From contig JBMNMP010000002.1 of assembly GCA_050953405.1 (NCBI GenBank), positions 248,001 through 312,000 of the forward strand: a stretch of DNA of 64,000 nt. The letters are read 5' to 3'. This stretch comes from RUG100 sp050953405 (GTDB taxonomy: Bacteria > Bacillota > Clostridia > Peptostreptococcales > Anaerovoracaceae). Both the position numbers and the translations under genes were made by a program. This document shows, piece after piece, positions 17,863-26,203 of this stretch. How positions within the stretch are numbered: the first letter of the stretch is position 1; each line of letters begins with the position of its first letter. The notes under the pieces are model-generated. The model ran no database searches and was not told the DNA's origin. It was given only the letters and a program-made list of their open reading frames with translations.

Positions 17863-19732
17863 TATTTCTGTTCCTCCTGCGATCGATCTCCTTCAGCAGC
17901 TTTTTCCTCAGTCGGATGTCGTCGGGTGTCACCTCTACCAGTTCGTCGTTGTCGATGAACTCCAGGGCCTCTTCGAGTGAAAAGATTATCGGCGGCGACA
18001 GCTTGATGGATTCGTCGCTTCCCGCTGCACGCTGGTTGGTAGCCTTCTTCGCCTTGCACGGGTTGACGACCATGTCTTCCTGACGGCTGTTCTCCCCTAT
18101 TATCATTCCTTCGTAGACTTCCACTCCGGGGCCGATGAACAGATGCACTCTTTCCTGTATATTAGCCAGTGCATACGGCGTCGAGGTCCCGTGTTCTTGA
18201 GCTATAGCCACTCCGTTGGTGCGCCTCGGGATATCGCCCTTGAAATCTTCGAAGGCGGCGAACCTTCTCACCATGGTTCCCTCGCCTCTGGTATCGTTGA
18301 TGAATTCGGTACGGTAACCCAGCAGACCTCTGGTAGGCACCATAAATTCCATGTGTACGTAACCGTTCTCGTTGCTCATCTCCTGCATCATGCCCTTTCT
18401 CAGGTTCAGCTTTGAGATCACAGAGCCTGAGTACTCTTCGGGCACCGAGATGACCACTTCTTCGATCGGTTCCTGACGATGGCCCTTCTCGTCCTTGCGC
18501 ATGATGACTTCAGGTTTGCTGACCGCCAGCTCGTATCCCTCACGCCTCATGTTCTCGATGAGTATCGAAAGATGCAGCTCCCCGCGGCCACTGACCTTGA
18601 AGACATCAGTGGAGTCCGTCTCTTCAACTTCCAGTCCTACGTTGACCTCCAGCTCCTTCTCGAGCCTGCTCTTGATGTGACGCGTGGTCACATACTTGCC
18701 GACCCTGCCGGCGAACGGGGAATCGTTGACCATGAAGTTCATCGACAGCGTGGGTTCCTCGATATGGATCATCTCCATGGGCTGCGGGTCGTTCATGTCA
18801 GTTATCGTCTCCCCGATGGAAATATCAGGGATGCCGCTGACGACTACAATGTCGCCGCACTGCGCCTCTTCGACGGGTACCCTGCCCAGACCGCGGTAAA
18901 CGAATACCTGATTGATCTTTTTGGATACCGGGTCTGCATCACCGCGGCACACGCCCACAGTCTGCGCCTCTTTCAGCGTGCCCTGAGTGATTCTGCCGAT
19001 GCCCAGCCTGCCGATATAATCGTCATAAGCCAGCGACGATATCTGCAGCTGCAGCGGTTCGTCGCGCTTGTCCGGGTACGGGGTGCAGTGCTTTGCTATG
19101 GTCTCGAACAGCGGTGTGATATCCAGGCCGCCCTCGCCCTTGGCGCTGCGCTTTCTCTTGGAGCCGCCTGATTCGATCTTGATGTTCTCCGCATCCTTAG
19201 GATCGTAGACCACGATCCCCTGCCTTGCGATGCCGTAAAGGATAGGGAAATCGAGCTGTTCGTCATTGGCGTTGAGATCCATGAACAGCTCGTATACCTC
19301 ATCTACTACTTCGTCGATACGGGCATCGCTCTTATCTATCTTGTTGATCAGCAGGATCGGATTGAGACCCTGCTCCAGCGACTTCTTGAGTACGAACCTG
19401 GTTTGCGGCATCGGTCCCTCCGAGCTGTCGACCAGGAGTATTACTGTGTCCACCGTCTTCATGATACGCTCTACTTCGGAGCTGAAATCGGCATGTCCCG
19501 GTGTGTCCACGATGTTGATCTTGACGTCCCCGTGCATCACCGAGCAATTCTTTGAGTATATGGTGATCCCGCGCTCCCGCTCAATGTCGTCGCTGTCCAT
19601 AACGCAGTCGACGACCTGCTCGTTCTCGCGGAAGACACCGCTCTGTGAAAGAAAGGCATCCACCAGCGTCGATTTACCTGCATCGACGTGGGCGATGACC
19701 GCTATATTAATGATTTTTTGTCTTTCTGCCAT
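17855..19732 (-). CDS. typA: Ribosome-associated GTPase TypA/BipA
   Basis: The 625-residue translational GTPase acts in ribosome assembly and stress adaptation. G1 is AHVDAGKSTL, G2 RGITI, G3 DTPGHADF and G4 NKIDKSDAR; domains II, III, V and the BipA-specific C-terminal domain follow. A short basic/Gly insertion (GGSKRKRSAKGEGG) lies at roughly residues 190-205 in the G domain, which makes the protein a little longer than the usual 605-615 residues. The start at 19732 has AGAGGAC at 6 bases; the longer frame from 19804 runs through the promoter. Its stop overlaps the mscS start. Confidence 0.95.
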   Translation of the reverse strand: MAERQKIINIAVIAHVDAGKSTLVDAFLSQSGVFRENEQVVDCVMDSDDIERERGITIYSKNCSVMHGDVKINIVDTPGHADFSSEVERIMKTVDTVILLVDSSEGPMPQTRFVLKKSLEQGLNPILLINKIDKSDARIDEVVDEVYELFMDLNANDEQLDFPILYGIARQGIVVYDPKDAENIKIESGGSKRKRSAKGEGGLDITPLFETIAKHCTPYPDKRDEPLQLQISSLAYDDYIGRLGIGRITQGTLKEAQTVGVCRGDADPVSKKINQVFVYRGLGRVPVEEAQCGDIVVVSGIPDISIGETITDMNDPQPMEMIHIEEPTLSMNFMVNDSPFAGRVGKYVTTRHIKSRLEKELEVNVGLEVEETDSTDVFKVSGRGELHLSILIENMRREGYELAVSKPEVIMRKDEKGHRQEPIEEVVISVPEEYSGSVISKLNLRKGMMQEMSNENGYVHMEFMVPTRGLLGYRTEFINDTRGEGTMVRRFAAFEDFKGDIPRRTNGVAIAQEHGTSTPYALANIQERVHLFIGPGVEVYEGMIIGENSRQEDMVVNPCKAKKATNQRAAGSDESIKLSPPIIFSLEEALEFIDNDELVEVTPDDIRLRKKLLKEIDRRRNRNNA

Positions 19733-19769
19733 TGAAAGTCCTCTTTTCTTCTTTATTTCGTGACTTTTT

Positions 19770-19799
19770 ATTATATCACGTGACAGGCTCTTTAGGCAA
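19770..19799 (-). promoter_or_regulatory. Promoter for typA-mscS
   Basis: On the minus strand TTGCCT (19799-19794), an 18-base spacer and an extended TGATATAAT (-10 at 19775-19770) precede typA. The hexamer GTCACG occurs on both sides of the -10 and could be a binding site, but two copies are weak evidence. Confidence 0.6.
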
Positions 19800-19841
19800 C
19801 ACAAGCAATCATTTTGTTCCGTCCGGCGGCCGGGGGCGGCT

Positions 19842-20495
19842 TCAGTTTGTAAGAGCCTGCAGGTCGATGACTTTGTCAGCTGCCCCTGCTACGCTATCAC
19901 TGTGGGTGACGATGATGACGCATTTGTTTTTCTCGTGGGCCTGTTCCCTGAAGAGATTCATGATCTCGTGTTCTGTATCCTTGTCCAGATTGCCGGTAGG
20001 TTCGTCAGCCAGCAGGATAGCCGGTTCATAGGACAGAGCGCGGGCTATAGCCACCCGCTGCTGCTGTCCTCCCGATAGTTTTAATACCGGCCTCTCAAGA
20101 TCCTGTTCGTCGAGGCCCATACTCTTCAGCAGATCCGTTGCCGCAGCCTTTTTGTCCGCATAACGGTGACCTGAAATATCCATGGAGAGGACCACGTTCT
20201 CAACAGCATCCATCTTCGGGAAAAGATTGTAGCTTTGAAATACGATGCCTACTTCGCTGCAGCGATATCTATAAGTGTACATCCTGCTGATGTCATTGCC
20301 CCTGACCAGGATCCTGCCTCCGGAAGGCTTTACCAGAGCGGATAGAAGTGACAGCAGCGTGGTCTTGCCGGCACCCGACCGGCCGCGTATGGCATATACC
20401 CGGCCGGCCTCAAAAGTCAGGTTCAGATCGTGAAAGATCTCCACCGACGCCTGGTTGTATGAAAATGTAAGATTTTCTATCTGTAAAATACTCAT
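19842..20495 (-). CDS. ABC transporter ATP-binding protein, MacB/LolD type
   Basis: The 217-residue ATPase has Walker A GRSGAGKTT (about residues 38-46), Q-loop FQSYNLFP, signature LSGGQQQRVAIARAL and Walker B ILLADEPTGNLD. The D-loop and ..CVIIVTHSDSVA (switch His) follow. The LADEPTGNLD form is typical of exporters of the MacB/LolCDE/FtsE class. Start is supported by GGAGA spaced about 8 bases. The FtsX-like permease gene lies directly upstream (17-base gap), so the two form a complete two-gene export system. Confidence 0.9.
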   Translation of the reverse strand: MSILQIENLTFSYNQASVEIFHDLNLTFEAGRVYAIRGRSGAGKTTLLSLLSALVKPSGGRILVRGNDISRMYTYRYRCSEVGIVFQSYNLFPKMDAVENVVLSMDISGHRYADKKAAATDLLKSMGLDEQDLERPVLKLSGGQQQRVAIARALSYEPAILLADEPTGNLDKDTEHEIMNLFREQAHEKNKCVIIVTHSDSVAGAADKVIDLQALTN

Positions 20496-20512
20496 TAGTA
20501 TGCTCTCCTTTC

Positions 20513-21958
20513 TCAGTCTCTGTTCGTCAATATTTCGAGCGGATCGTACCTCGTGATCCAGATGACGGAAGCTCCGCCGGCAACCAGAACCAGTAAGACT
20601 CCTATGCCTGCCAGCTCCAGGATCACGGTCGCATTGGCTGCCGAAGTTACCTTGCTGATGGTCTGCAGCGGTCCTCCTTTGCCGGTCTTTGAACCGGAGC
20701 TGTCCGGCGGCCTGTTCTGATTACTGCTGTCGCTGCTGTTCTGAGACGGCGGCGCAGCACTTCCGTGTCTGAAATCCTGTGATGTGGTCACGCTTTGTGA
20801 AGACAACAGCTTGTTGGTCACCGGTACTGAGGTAAAACCGCCGATGATCCCGCCGGCAATAATGGCGACTATGGCAATGGCTGCGATCTCGCTGATAAAG
20901 AGAGCGCCTATTTTCCGCTTGTTCATCCCGATGGCAACCAGCACTCCGATGTCATATTTCCTCTCCCTGATACTGAACAGCGTGAGTACCACGATGATGG
21001 TACCGCCTATTGCAAGGACAAGTATCAGGAAAATCCTGGCGTATTTGCTCAGGTTAGTGAGCGGCTGCAGCTCCCTCAGATATGTGTTAACGTCCTGTGA
21101 TTCAACTGTATATTTACTTGACAGTCCGGCATCCTTCACCTGGCTCTTGAACTGTTTGTATTTGCTGTAGCTTGCAAAGGCGTATGTGCCCTGTGTGTTC
21201 ATAGAAAGGTCTTTTGCATCCGCGATTTTTTTGAGCGCCGCATAGCTCATATATATAGTATTGCTGCCGCTGCCCGGCTGCATGCCGGAGCCCGCTGCCT
21301 CTGATGATGAAGTCGTCTTGTAAATGCCGACTATTTTGACCTTGTAAGTCGTGCTGCTCTTGTCAGGATCTTTGAAAGTTATGGTGTCTCCTACAGATAG
21401 ATCGTTGTAGCTGGCAAGAGTGCTGCTGATAACGCACTGCGCCGCTGTCGTTCCTTCTTTGAAGAGCGAACCCTTTGATATTTTGGCCGTGCCTTCAGTA
21501 AATGCGGTCATCGCGTCATCACTGCTGCAGCCGAGAATTGTGAAATCACCGGACGAGGAGTCCTGCGGTCCCCGGTTACCGAACTGACTGTCGCTGCTGA
21601 CTGCATCGATCTTGGAAGCGTCAGCTGAAAGACTGTCTGTGTAGTAAAAGTTGTTGACGCTGCTCAAATTCGCATATTTCTGCAGCTGTGTCAAAGACAA
21701 AGATGAGTTCTGCATATTTTCTTTCAGAGTGCTCTTGTCCGGCCGGGTGCCGCTGCTGAACAGCTTGTCCATATCGAGAGTTATGTTTGCAGTGACCTTC
21801 AGGGATTTGAGTCCGTTTTCCCTCGTCGTCTGCGCCGCCTGCCTGATCGACAGCGCCAGACAACAGGAAAGTGCGATAATAAAGATTATGATTCCGAACA
21901 GTATTGAGCGTCCCTTGGAACGCCGTATGTTCTGCAATGCATTTTTGATAATATACAT
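20513..21958 (-). CDS. ABC transporter permease, FtsX/MacB family
   Basis: The 481-residue permease has one N-terminal TM (about 17-40), a large extracytoplasmic MacB-type periplasmic-core domain, and three C-terminal TM helices forming the FtsX domain with YDIGVLVAIGMNKRKI. Between the last TM pair lies a low-complexity stretch of about 50 residues, Ser/Gln/Asn/Pro rich (around residues 360-410), that is not usual for FtsX. The ATG at 21958 is preceded by GGAGG, and the frame extends further without support. It works with the ATPase downstream; the substrate is unknown. Confidence 0.88.
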   Translation of the reverse strand: MYIIKNALQNIRRSKGRSILFGIIIFIIALSCCLALSIRQAAQTTRENGLKSLKVTANITLDMDKLFSSGTRPDKSTLKENMQNSSLSLTQLQKYANLSSVNNFYYTDSLSADASKIDAVSSDSQFGNRGPQDSSSGDFTILGCSSDDAMTAFTEGTAKISKGSLFKEGTTAAQCVISSTLASYNDLSVGDTITFKDPDKSSTTYKVKIVGIYKTTSSSEAAGSGMQPGSGSNTIYMSYAALKKIADAKDLSMNTQGTYAFASYSKYKQFKSQVKDAGLSSKYTVESQDVNTYLRELQPLTNLSKYARIFLILVLAIGGTIIVVLTLFSIRERKYDIGVLVAIGMNKRKIGALFISEIAAIAIVAIIAGGIIGGFTSVPVTNKLLSSQSVTTSQDFRHGSAAPPSQNSSDSSNQNRPPDSSGSKTGKGGPLQTISKVTSAANATVILELAGIGVLLVLVAGGASVIWITRYDPLEILTNRD

Positions 21959-22140
21959 TTGGCCTCCTATAAAATCATGTAAAGAAATTACTGTTTGCAC
22001 AGTTTAGCGGCCGATTCTGAAATTTATCTTAACTGTATAAAGAAAATTATTCCCTGCTGAGGAACTGCATCACCAATGATTTTGGCTCCGGCGGCCTTCC
22101 GCCATCAGCCATCTCTTTCATTTTCTTACATTAGAGCAAT

Positions 22141-22163
22141 AAAAAAGGACTGGTTTCCCGACC
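22141..22163 (-). terminator. Possible terminator downstream of the amino-acid transporter operon
   Basis: On the minus strand GG-rich and CC-rich arms around GAAA (22163-22147) are followed by six T. One mismatch lies in the stem. It lies about 80 bases after the stop of the last small gene of the operon. The rest of the 280-base gap to the permease gene holds no gene that I can see. Confidence 0.45.
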
Positions 22164-22241
22164 CTGTCATTTCAGCAGTCAGCAGGCAGCTCCCGCAGGG
22201 AGAAAAAAATCAGAATTTCCCGCTGCAGCTCGCAAAATGAC

Positions 22242-22478
22242 TTATTTTTCTTTGCGATGTTCTATGGCAGCCCGGCGCAGCTCAGCTGCTTCCTCATCGG
22301 TGCATTTCATGGTCACCACCAGCCGCTCCACCGTCTCCATATCGGGTACGTGCTCCGGCCTGGTGCACATCAGAGTGAAGTCATTGTTATCCAGCTGCAA
22401 TTGGCGGTAAACTATTTCGCCGGCAGCTATTTTTCTGTCATACAATCTGAAAAAAACTCTTGAAAATAATTCAGCCAT
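22242..22478 (-). CDS. Small protein of unknown function in the amino-acid transport operon
   Basis: The 78-residue, probably cytoplasmic protein starts MAELFSRVFFRLYD and ends in an acidic-basic helix (EEAAELRRAAIEHRKEK). I do not recognise a family. AGGAGG precedes two adjacent ATG codons; the second gives the better spacing (6 bases). It follows the ABC ATPase gene by about 45 bases in the same direction and probably ends this operon. Confidence 0.55.
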   Translation of the reverse strand: MAELFSRVFFRLYDRKIAAGEIVYRQLQLDNNDFTLMCTRPEHVPDMETVERLVVTMKCTDEEAAELRRAAIEHRKEK

Positions 22479-22527
22479 CATTATCCTCCTAAAACATAAT
22501 AGCCCGCAGCCCTTAGATCATGGAGCT

Positions 22528-23313
22528 CTATGCCCTGATCATGGAGCTCAAAAAGCTCTTGAGCCTGTCGCTCCCGGGGGCGTTGAATATATCGTCAGGT
22601 GTCCCCTGCTCCACGATCTTTCCCGCATCCATGAAGACCACTCTGTCAGCGACCTCCCTGGCAAATCCCATCTCGTGAGTGACCACGATCATGGTGATGT
22701 TCTGCAGAGCAAGTCTCTTCATTACGTTGAGTACTTCTCCTGTGATCTCCGGATCCAGCGCCGATGTCGGCTCATCGAAGAGCATGATCGCAGGATTCAT
22801 GGCCAGACCGCGCGCGATGGCTATCCGCTGCTTCTGTCCGCCCGAAAGTCTGCCGGGAAATTCGTCCCTCTTGTACGGCAGTCCGACCAGCTCCAGCAGT
22901 TTCATGCCGTTCTCCTCAGCTTCATTTTTGCTGATGCCCTTGACCTTGATGGGTGCGTAGGTGATGTTCCTGAGACATGTCATGTGCGGGAAAAGATTGA
23001 AATGCTGAAAGACCATTCCCGTCTTCGCATAGATCGCCCGCAGTTCCTTTTCCGGCAGATATCTGGCTTCCTGCTTTTTGCGGTTCGCTTCGCCCGGCTC
23101 GGCATCCACGAAGGTGTCACCGTCCAGGGTTATCTTTCCGGAGGTCACCCGTGTAAGCCCGTTGATGCAGCGCAGCAGGGTGCTCTTTCCGGAACCGGAA
23201 GGGCCGATGATGGCCACCGTTTCGCCCTCACTCACCGAGAAATCCACATTGTCCAGTGCTCTGGTCGAAGAAAACTGTTTCACGATATTTTTCATCGTCA
23301 ATATCTCTTTCAT
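22528..23313 (-). CDS. Amino-acid ABC importer, ATP-binding protein
   Basis: The 261-residue polar amino-acid type ATPase (GlnQ/HisP class) has Walker A GPSGSGKST, signature LSGGQKQRIAIARGL, Walker B IMLFDEPTSALDPE and switch VTHEMGFAREV. A nonstandard insertion of about 17 residues (DAEPGEANRKKQEARYLPEKEL) occurs between Walker A and the Q-loop. SD GGAGG precedes the ATG. The gene end contains a 21-base tandem duplication, with a TAG stop in the first copy and TAA in the second. Confidence 0.9.
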   Translation of the reverse strand: MKEILTMKNIVKQFSSTRALDNVDFSVSEGETVAIIGPSGSGKSTLLRCINGLTRVTSGKITLDGDTFVDAEPGEANRKKQEARYLPEKELRAIYAKTGMVFQHFNLFPHMTCLRNITYAPIKVKGISKNEAEENGMKLLELVGLPYKRDEFPGRLSGGQKQRIAIARGLAMNPAIMLFDEPTSALDPEITGEVLNVMKRLALQNITMIVVTHEMGFAREVADRVVFMDAGKIVEQGTPDDIFNAPGSDRLKSFLSSMIRA

Positions 23314-23317
23314 CAGC

Positions 23318-24001
23318 TTAGTCCTCCTTTACCGCAAAGCTGGAATATTTCTTTTCAAAGTAACGCAGCAGCTTGGTCAGCAGGAATGTGAATATGAGAT
23401 AGATCACCGCTGCCAGCAGATAAGGGGTCACGTTTCCGGCTGATCTGTTGACCAGTCCCTCGGACACATGCATCAGTTCAGGCTGGTTGAGCGATATTAC
23501 CGAAGCCAGAGCAGTATCCTTTACGAGCACGATCGATTCGTTGGAGATCGGCGGCAGTACGACTCTGAAAGTCTGCGGCAGGATCACTCCCATCATGGTG
23601 CGGGCTTTGGAAAGCCCCAGTGAATGAGCCGCTTCATACTGTCCCTTGTCTATGGAATTCAGACCGCCGCGGTAGATCTCTGCAAAGTAAGCCGCATAGT
23701 TGAGTACAAATGCCAGCACGGCTACTGTAAAGGGATCCCAGTCTCTGCCGATGCCGAAGAGCAGCGGTATCAGAAAGTAAAAGAACATCAGCTGCAGCAT
23801 CAGCGGTGTTCCCCTGAAAACAAAAACATAAGCCTGGCATATCCACCTGATCGGCAGTATCCGGCTCTGTTCACCCAACGCTATCGGCAGTCCCAGTGGC
23901 AGGGACAGGATCAGCGTACAGGCAAATAATTCTACGGTAACCAGTGCTCCCTGCAGAAGGAGCGGAGTTATCTGTGCGCAGTACGATAGGAAATCGCTCA
24001 T
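23318..24001 (-). CDS. Amino-acid ABC importer, permease
   Basis: The 227-residue HisMQ-family permease has several TM helices and the EAA-loop sequence EAAHSLGLSKARTMMGVILPQ that docks onto the ATPase. The ATG at 24001 is chosen because GGAGG lies 8 bases upstream; an in-frame TTG further up overlaps the SD. It sits 4 bases before the ATPase gene and after the binding-protein gene, a complete single-permease importer. Confidence 0.9.
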   Translation of the reverse strand: MSDFLSYCAQITPLLLQGALVTVELFACTLILSLPLGLPIALGEQSRILPIRWICQAYVFVFRGTPLMLQLMFFYFLIPLLFGIGRDWDPFTVAVLAFVLNYAAYFAEIYRGGLNSIDKGQYEAAHSLGLSKARTMMGVILPQTFRVVLPPISNESIVLVKDTALASVISLNQPELMHVSEGLVNRSAGNVTPYLLAAVIYLIFTFLLTKLLRYFEKKYSSFAVKED

Positions 24002-24072
24002 TCCAATATCCTCCAAATTTATAGCGGCCGCTGAAGTGATCCAGCAGCCGCACGGTTTTATTTAATCATCGC

Positions 24073-24903
24073 TTATTTGTAGCTTCTATATACCACTATG
24101 TCCTTGCCAAACCACTTGTCGCTGATCTTCTTGGCTTCACCGCTGTCGATGGTAGCCTTGATCGCCTTGTTGACCTTGTTTGCCAGCTCGGTATCGCCTT
24201 TCCTGAAGCCGATCGCATAATAGTCTGCGCCCAGATCATAAGTGCAGAAGTAGAGAGGATCGTCCATGTTCTTCTTCTTGTACTCTGCGAGCACGTCGTC
24301 TATAGCAACGACATCGACTCTGCCGGCTTTCATGTCCATGATGGCATCATCGTAAGTATCGTATTCTTTGATGTTGTCCTTGAAGTTTTTGTATTCCTTG
24401 TTGCTCTCCATCTTTTCCAGCGCCGAGGACTCAGCCTGGGTACCGATCTTTACATTCTTCAGATCTGCAGCGCTCTTGACGTTTATGTTCTTCTTCATGG
24501 AAACGAGCACGATCTTGTTGAGCAGGTATTCCTTTGACAGCGTCATCTCTTTTTCTCTGTCCTTGTTGACCGACATACCGTTCCAGATGCAGTCGATCTT
24601 CTTGGATTTCAGTTCCTGTTCCTTGGCTTTCCATTCGATCGCTTTGAATTCAACATCTACGCCCAGCTCTTTTCCTACAGCCTTGGCAAGGTCGATATCA
24701 AAGCCGACGATGTTGTTGTCATCATCGCGGAATCCCATGGGGGCAAAGGTGTCGTCAAGACCGACTATCAGCTTGCCGTTGTCCTTGATATACTGCCAGT
24801 CGTCCTTTCCATTGTCGCCGCTGCTGCCGCATCCGACAAGGGAAACAGAAGTAATAGCAACGATTGCTGCTACCAGTACAAACAAAATTCTCTTTTTCAT
24901 CAT
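24073..24903 (-). CDS. Amino-acid ABC importer, substrate-binding lipoprotein
   Basis: The 276-residue solute-binding protein has a signal peptide (MKKRILFVLV...) and lipobox LVGC (Cys near residue 26), so it is lipid-anchored outside the membrane. Next comes a linker GSSGDNGKDD and a bilobal family-3 domain with LIVGLDDTFAPMGF...IVGFDIDLAKAVGKELG, the typical polar amino-acid binding lobe. Exact ligand cannot be read from sequence. Two ATG codons in tandem have an SD GGAG. It heads the transporter operon from the promoter at 24995-25024. Confidence 0.92.
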   Translation of the reverse strand: MMKKRILFVLVAAIVAITSVSLVGCGSSGDNGKDDWQYIKDNGKLIVGLDDTFAPMGFRDDDNNIVGFDIDLAKAVGKELGVDVEFKAIEWKAKEQELKSKKIDCIWNGMSVNKDREKEMTLSKEYLLNKIVLVSMKKNINVKSAADLKNVKIGTQAESSALEKMESNKEYKNFKDNIKEYDTYDDAIMDMKAGRVDVVAIDDVLAEYKKKNMDDPLYFCTYDLGADYYAIGFRKGDTELANKVNKAIKATIDSGEAKKISDKWFGKDIVVYRSYK

Positions 24904-24952
24904 GAATCTCCTCTTTAGTATTAATCCGTTCTCTCATTAGCGATATGCCGCT

Positions 24953-25024
24953 TTACATCGTTAAAGCCGCGGCGAAAACCGCCATAACGATGTAATCGTA
25001 CCATAGACAAACGGGTGTTGTCAA
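24953..25024 (-). promoter_or_regulatory. Amino-acid transporter promoter with a nested inverted repeat (operator candidate)
   Basis: On the minus strand TTGACA (25024-25019), an 18-base spacer and TACGAT (25000-24995) form the promoter. Immediately downstream lies an exact 11-bp inverted repeat (24995-24985 with 24963-24953), with a second inner 4-bp inverted repeat GGCG/CGCC (24971-24974 and 24980-24983). The outer arm touches the -10, which favours an operator over a riboswitch. Confidence 0.6.
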
Positions 25025-25046
25025 TGAATACAGCCTGTATTAAAAT
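25018..25046 (+). promoter_or_regulatory. Promoter giving a leaderless methyltransferase mRNA
   Basis: TTGTCA (25018-25023), a 17-base spacer and TAAAAT (25041-25046) are followed six bases later by the ATG (25053). No SD is present. The -35 overlaps that of the divergent transporter promoter by five bases. Confidence 0.7.
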
Positions 25047-25052
25047 AGCCTT

Positions 25053-26201
25053 ATGAACAGAGAATTGAAACAACTGATAGACAAAACATTCCACGATGAA
25101 AAACTGATCAGGCTGACCATGAGCAGGCCGCGCAAAAAAAGCCAGACCTGCCGCAAGATCAGCATGCGGCCGGTCATGCTGCACGGCGGACTCGCTTATC
25201 AATGCGAATATCACTTTGAGAAAAAAGTGACCCACGAGAATATGACGCCGGCAGAGGCCGCAGATTCCATTGAGGGTCACCTGCGTCTGGAATTCAAACA
25301 GATGAACATAATGACGACAGATGAAGACATCCAGGTGCTGGCAAACAAGATCGACAAGCCGAGGATAACATGCAGCAGCGCCTGTCATGAGATGCCGTAG
25401 CTGTCCCACAACCGGAAGAAACAGTATATCATCCCGGACGGCGAGCCCTGCGACTTTCTCATACGCCTTGGAGTCATGGATGCCTCCGGCAGCGTGATCC
25501 AGAAGCATTACAGCAAGTTCCGTCAGATCAACCGCTATCTGGAGATCGTAGACGATGTATTCCCCTGTCTGCCAGAGGGACGTGTCAAAATCATCGACTT
25601 CGGCTGCGGCAAAGCTTACCTGACATTTGCGCTCTACCACTATCTGCGGCGCGTAAAGGGTCTCCAGGCAGACATCATCGGCCTCGATCTCAAAGAGGAC
25701 GTGATCGAATTCTGCTCGCAGGTGGCTGATGATCTCGGATACGAGGGCCTCAGGTTCAGCGTCGGCGACATCGCCGAATACGAGGACACCAGCGCCGATA
25801 TGGTGGTCACTCTGCACGCATGTGATACGGCCACCGACTATGCGCTCATCAACGCGGTAAGCTGGAACACCAGGGTGATCCTCTCGGTGCCCTGCTGCCA
25901 GCACGAACTCTTCTCGCAGATCGACAACCCGGTCCTCGATCCCATGCTGCGCCACGGCATCATCCGCGACCGCTTCACCGAGATCCTGACCGACGGGGTC
26001 CGCGGGCTCAAACTGGAGTCCAAAGGCTATGATGTTTCTATGATAGAATTCACGAGCCTGGAACACACCGCGCGCAACATAATGATAAAAGCCATCAAAA
26101 CACGTGACCCGGAAGATGCCAGGAGCCAAAAAGCGGCTGCTCAATACGCCGCCATCTGCCGTGAATACAAGATCCACCCCACGATCGGGGAAATGAAATA
26201 A
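25053..26201 (+). pseudogene. Class I SAM-dependent methyltransferase gene with an in-frame TAG
   Basis: One open frame of 383 codons is interrupted at codon 116 by TAG (25398-25400). Sequence on both sides belongs together: N-terminal part NRELKQLIDKTFH..., then LSHNRKKQYIIPDG, then the methyltransferase fold with IIDFGCGKAYLTFALY (SAM site), DIIGLDLKEDV and VVTLHACDTATD. This arrangement matches the Methyltransf_32-type proteins of about 385-395 residues. TAG is an ordinary stop for about a fifth of genes here, so recoding is not indicated. The second half alone (from Met at 25476) would keep the SAM site. The gene is divergent from the amino-acid transporter operon. Confidence 0.85.
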
Positions 26202-26203
26202 AC

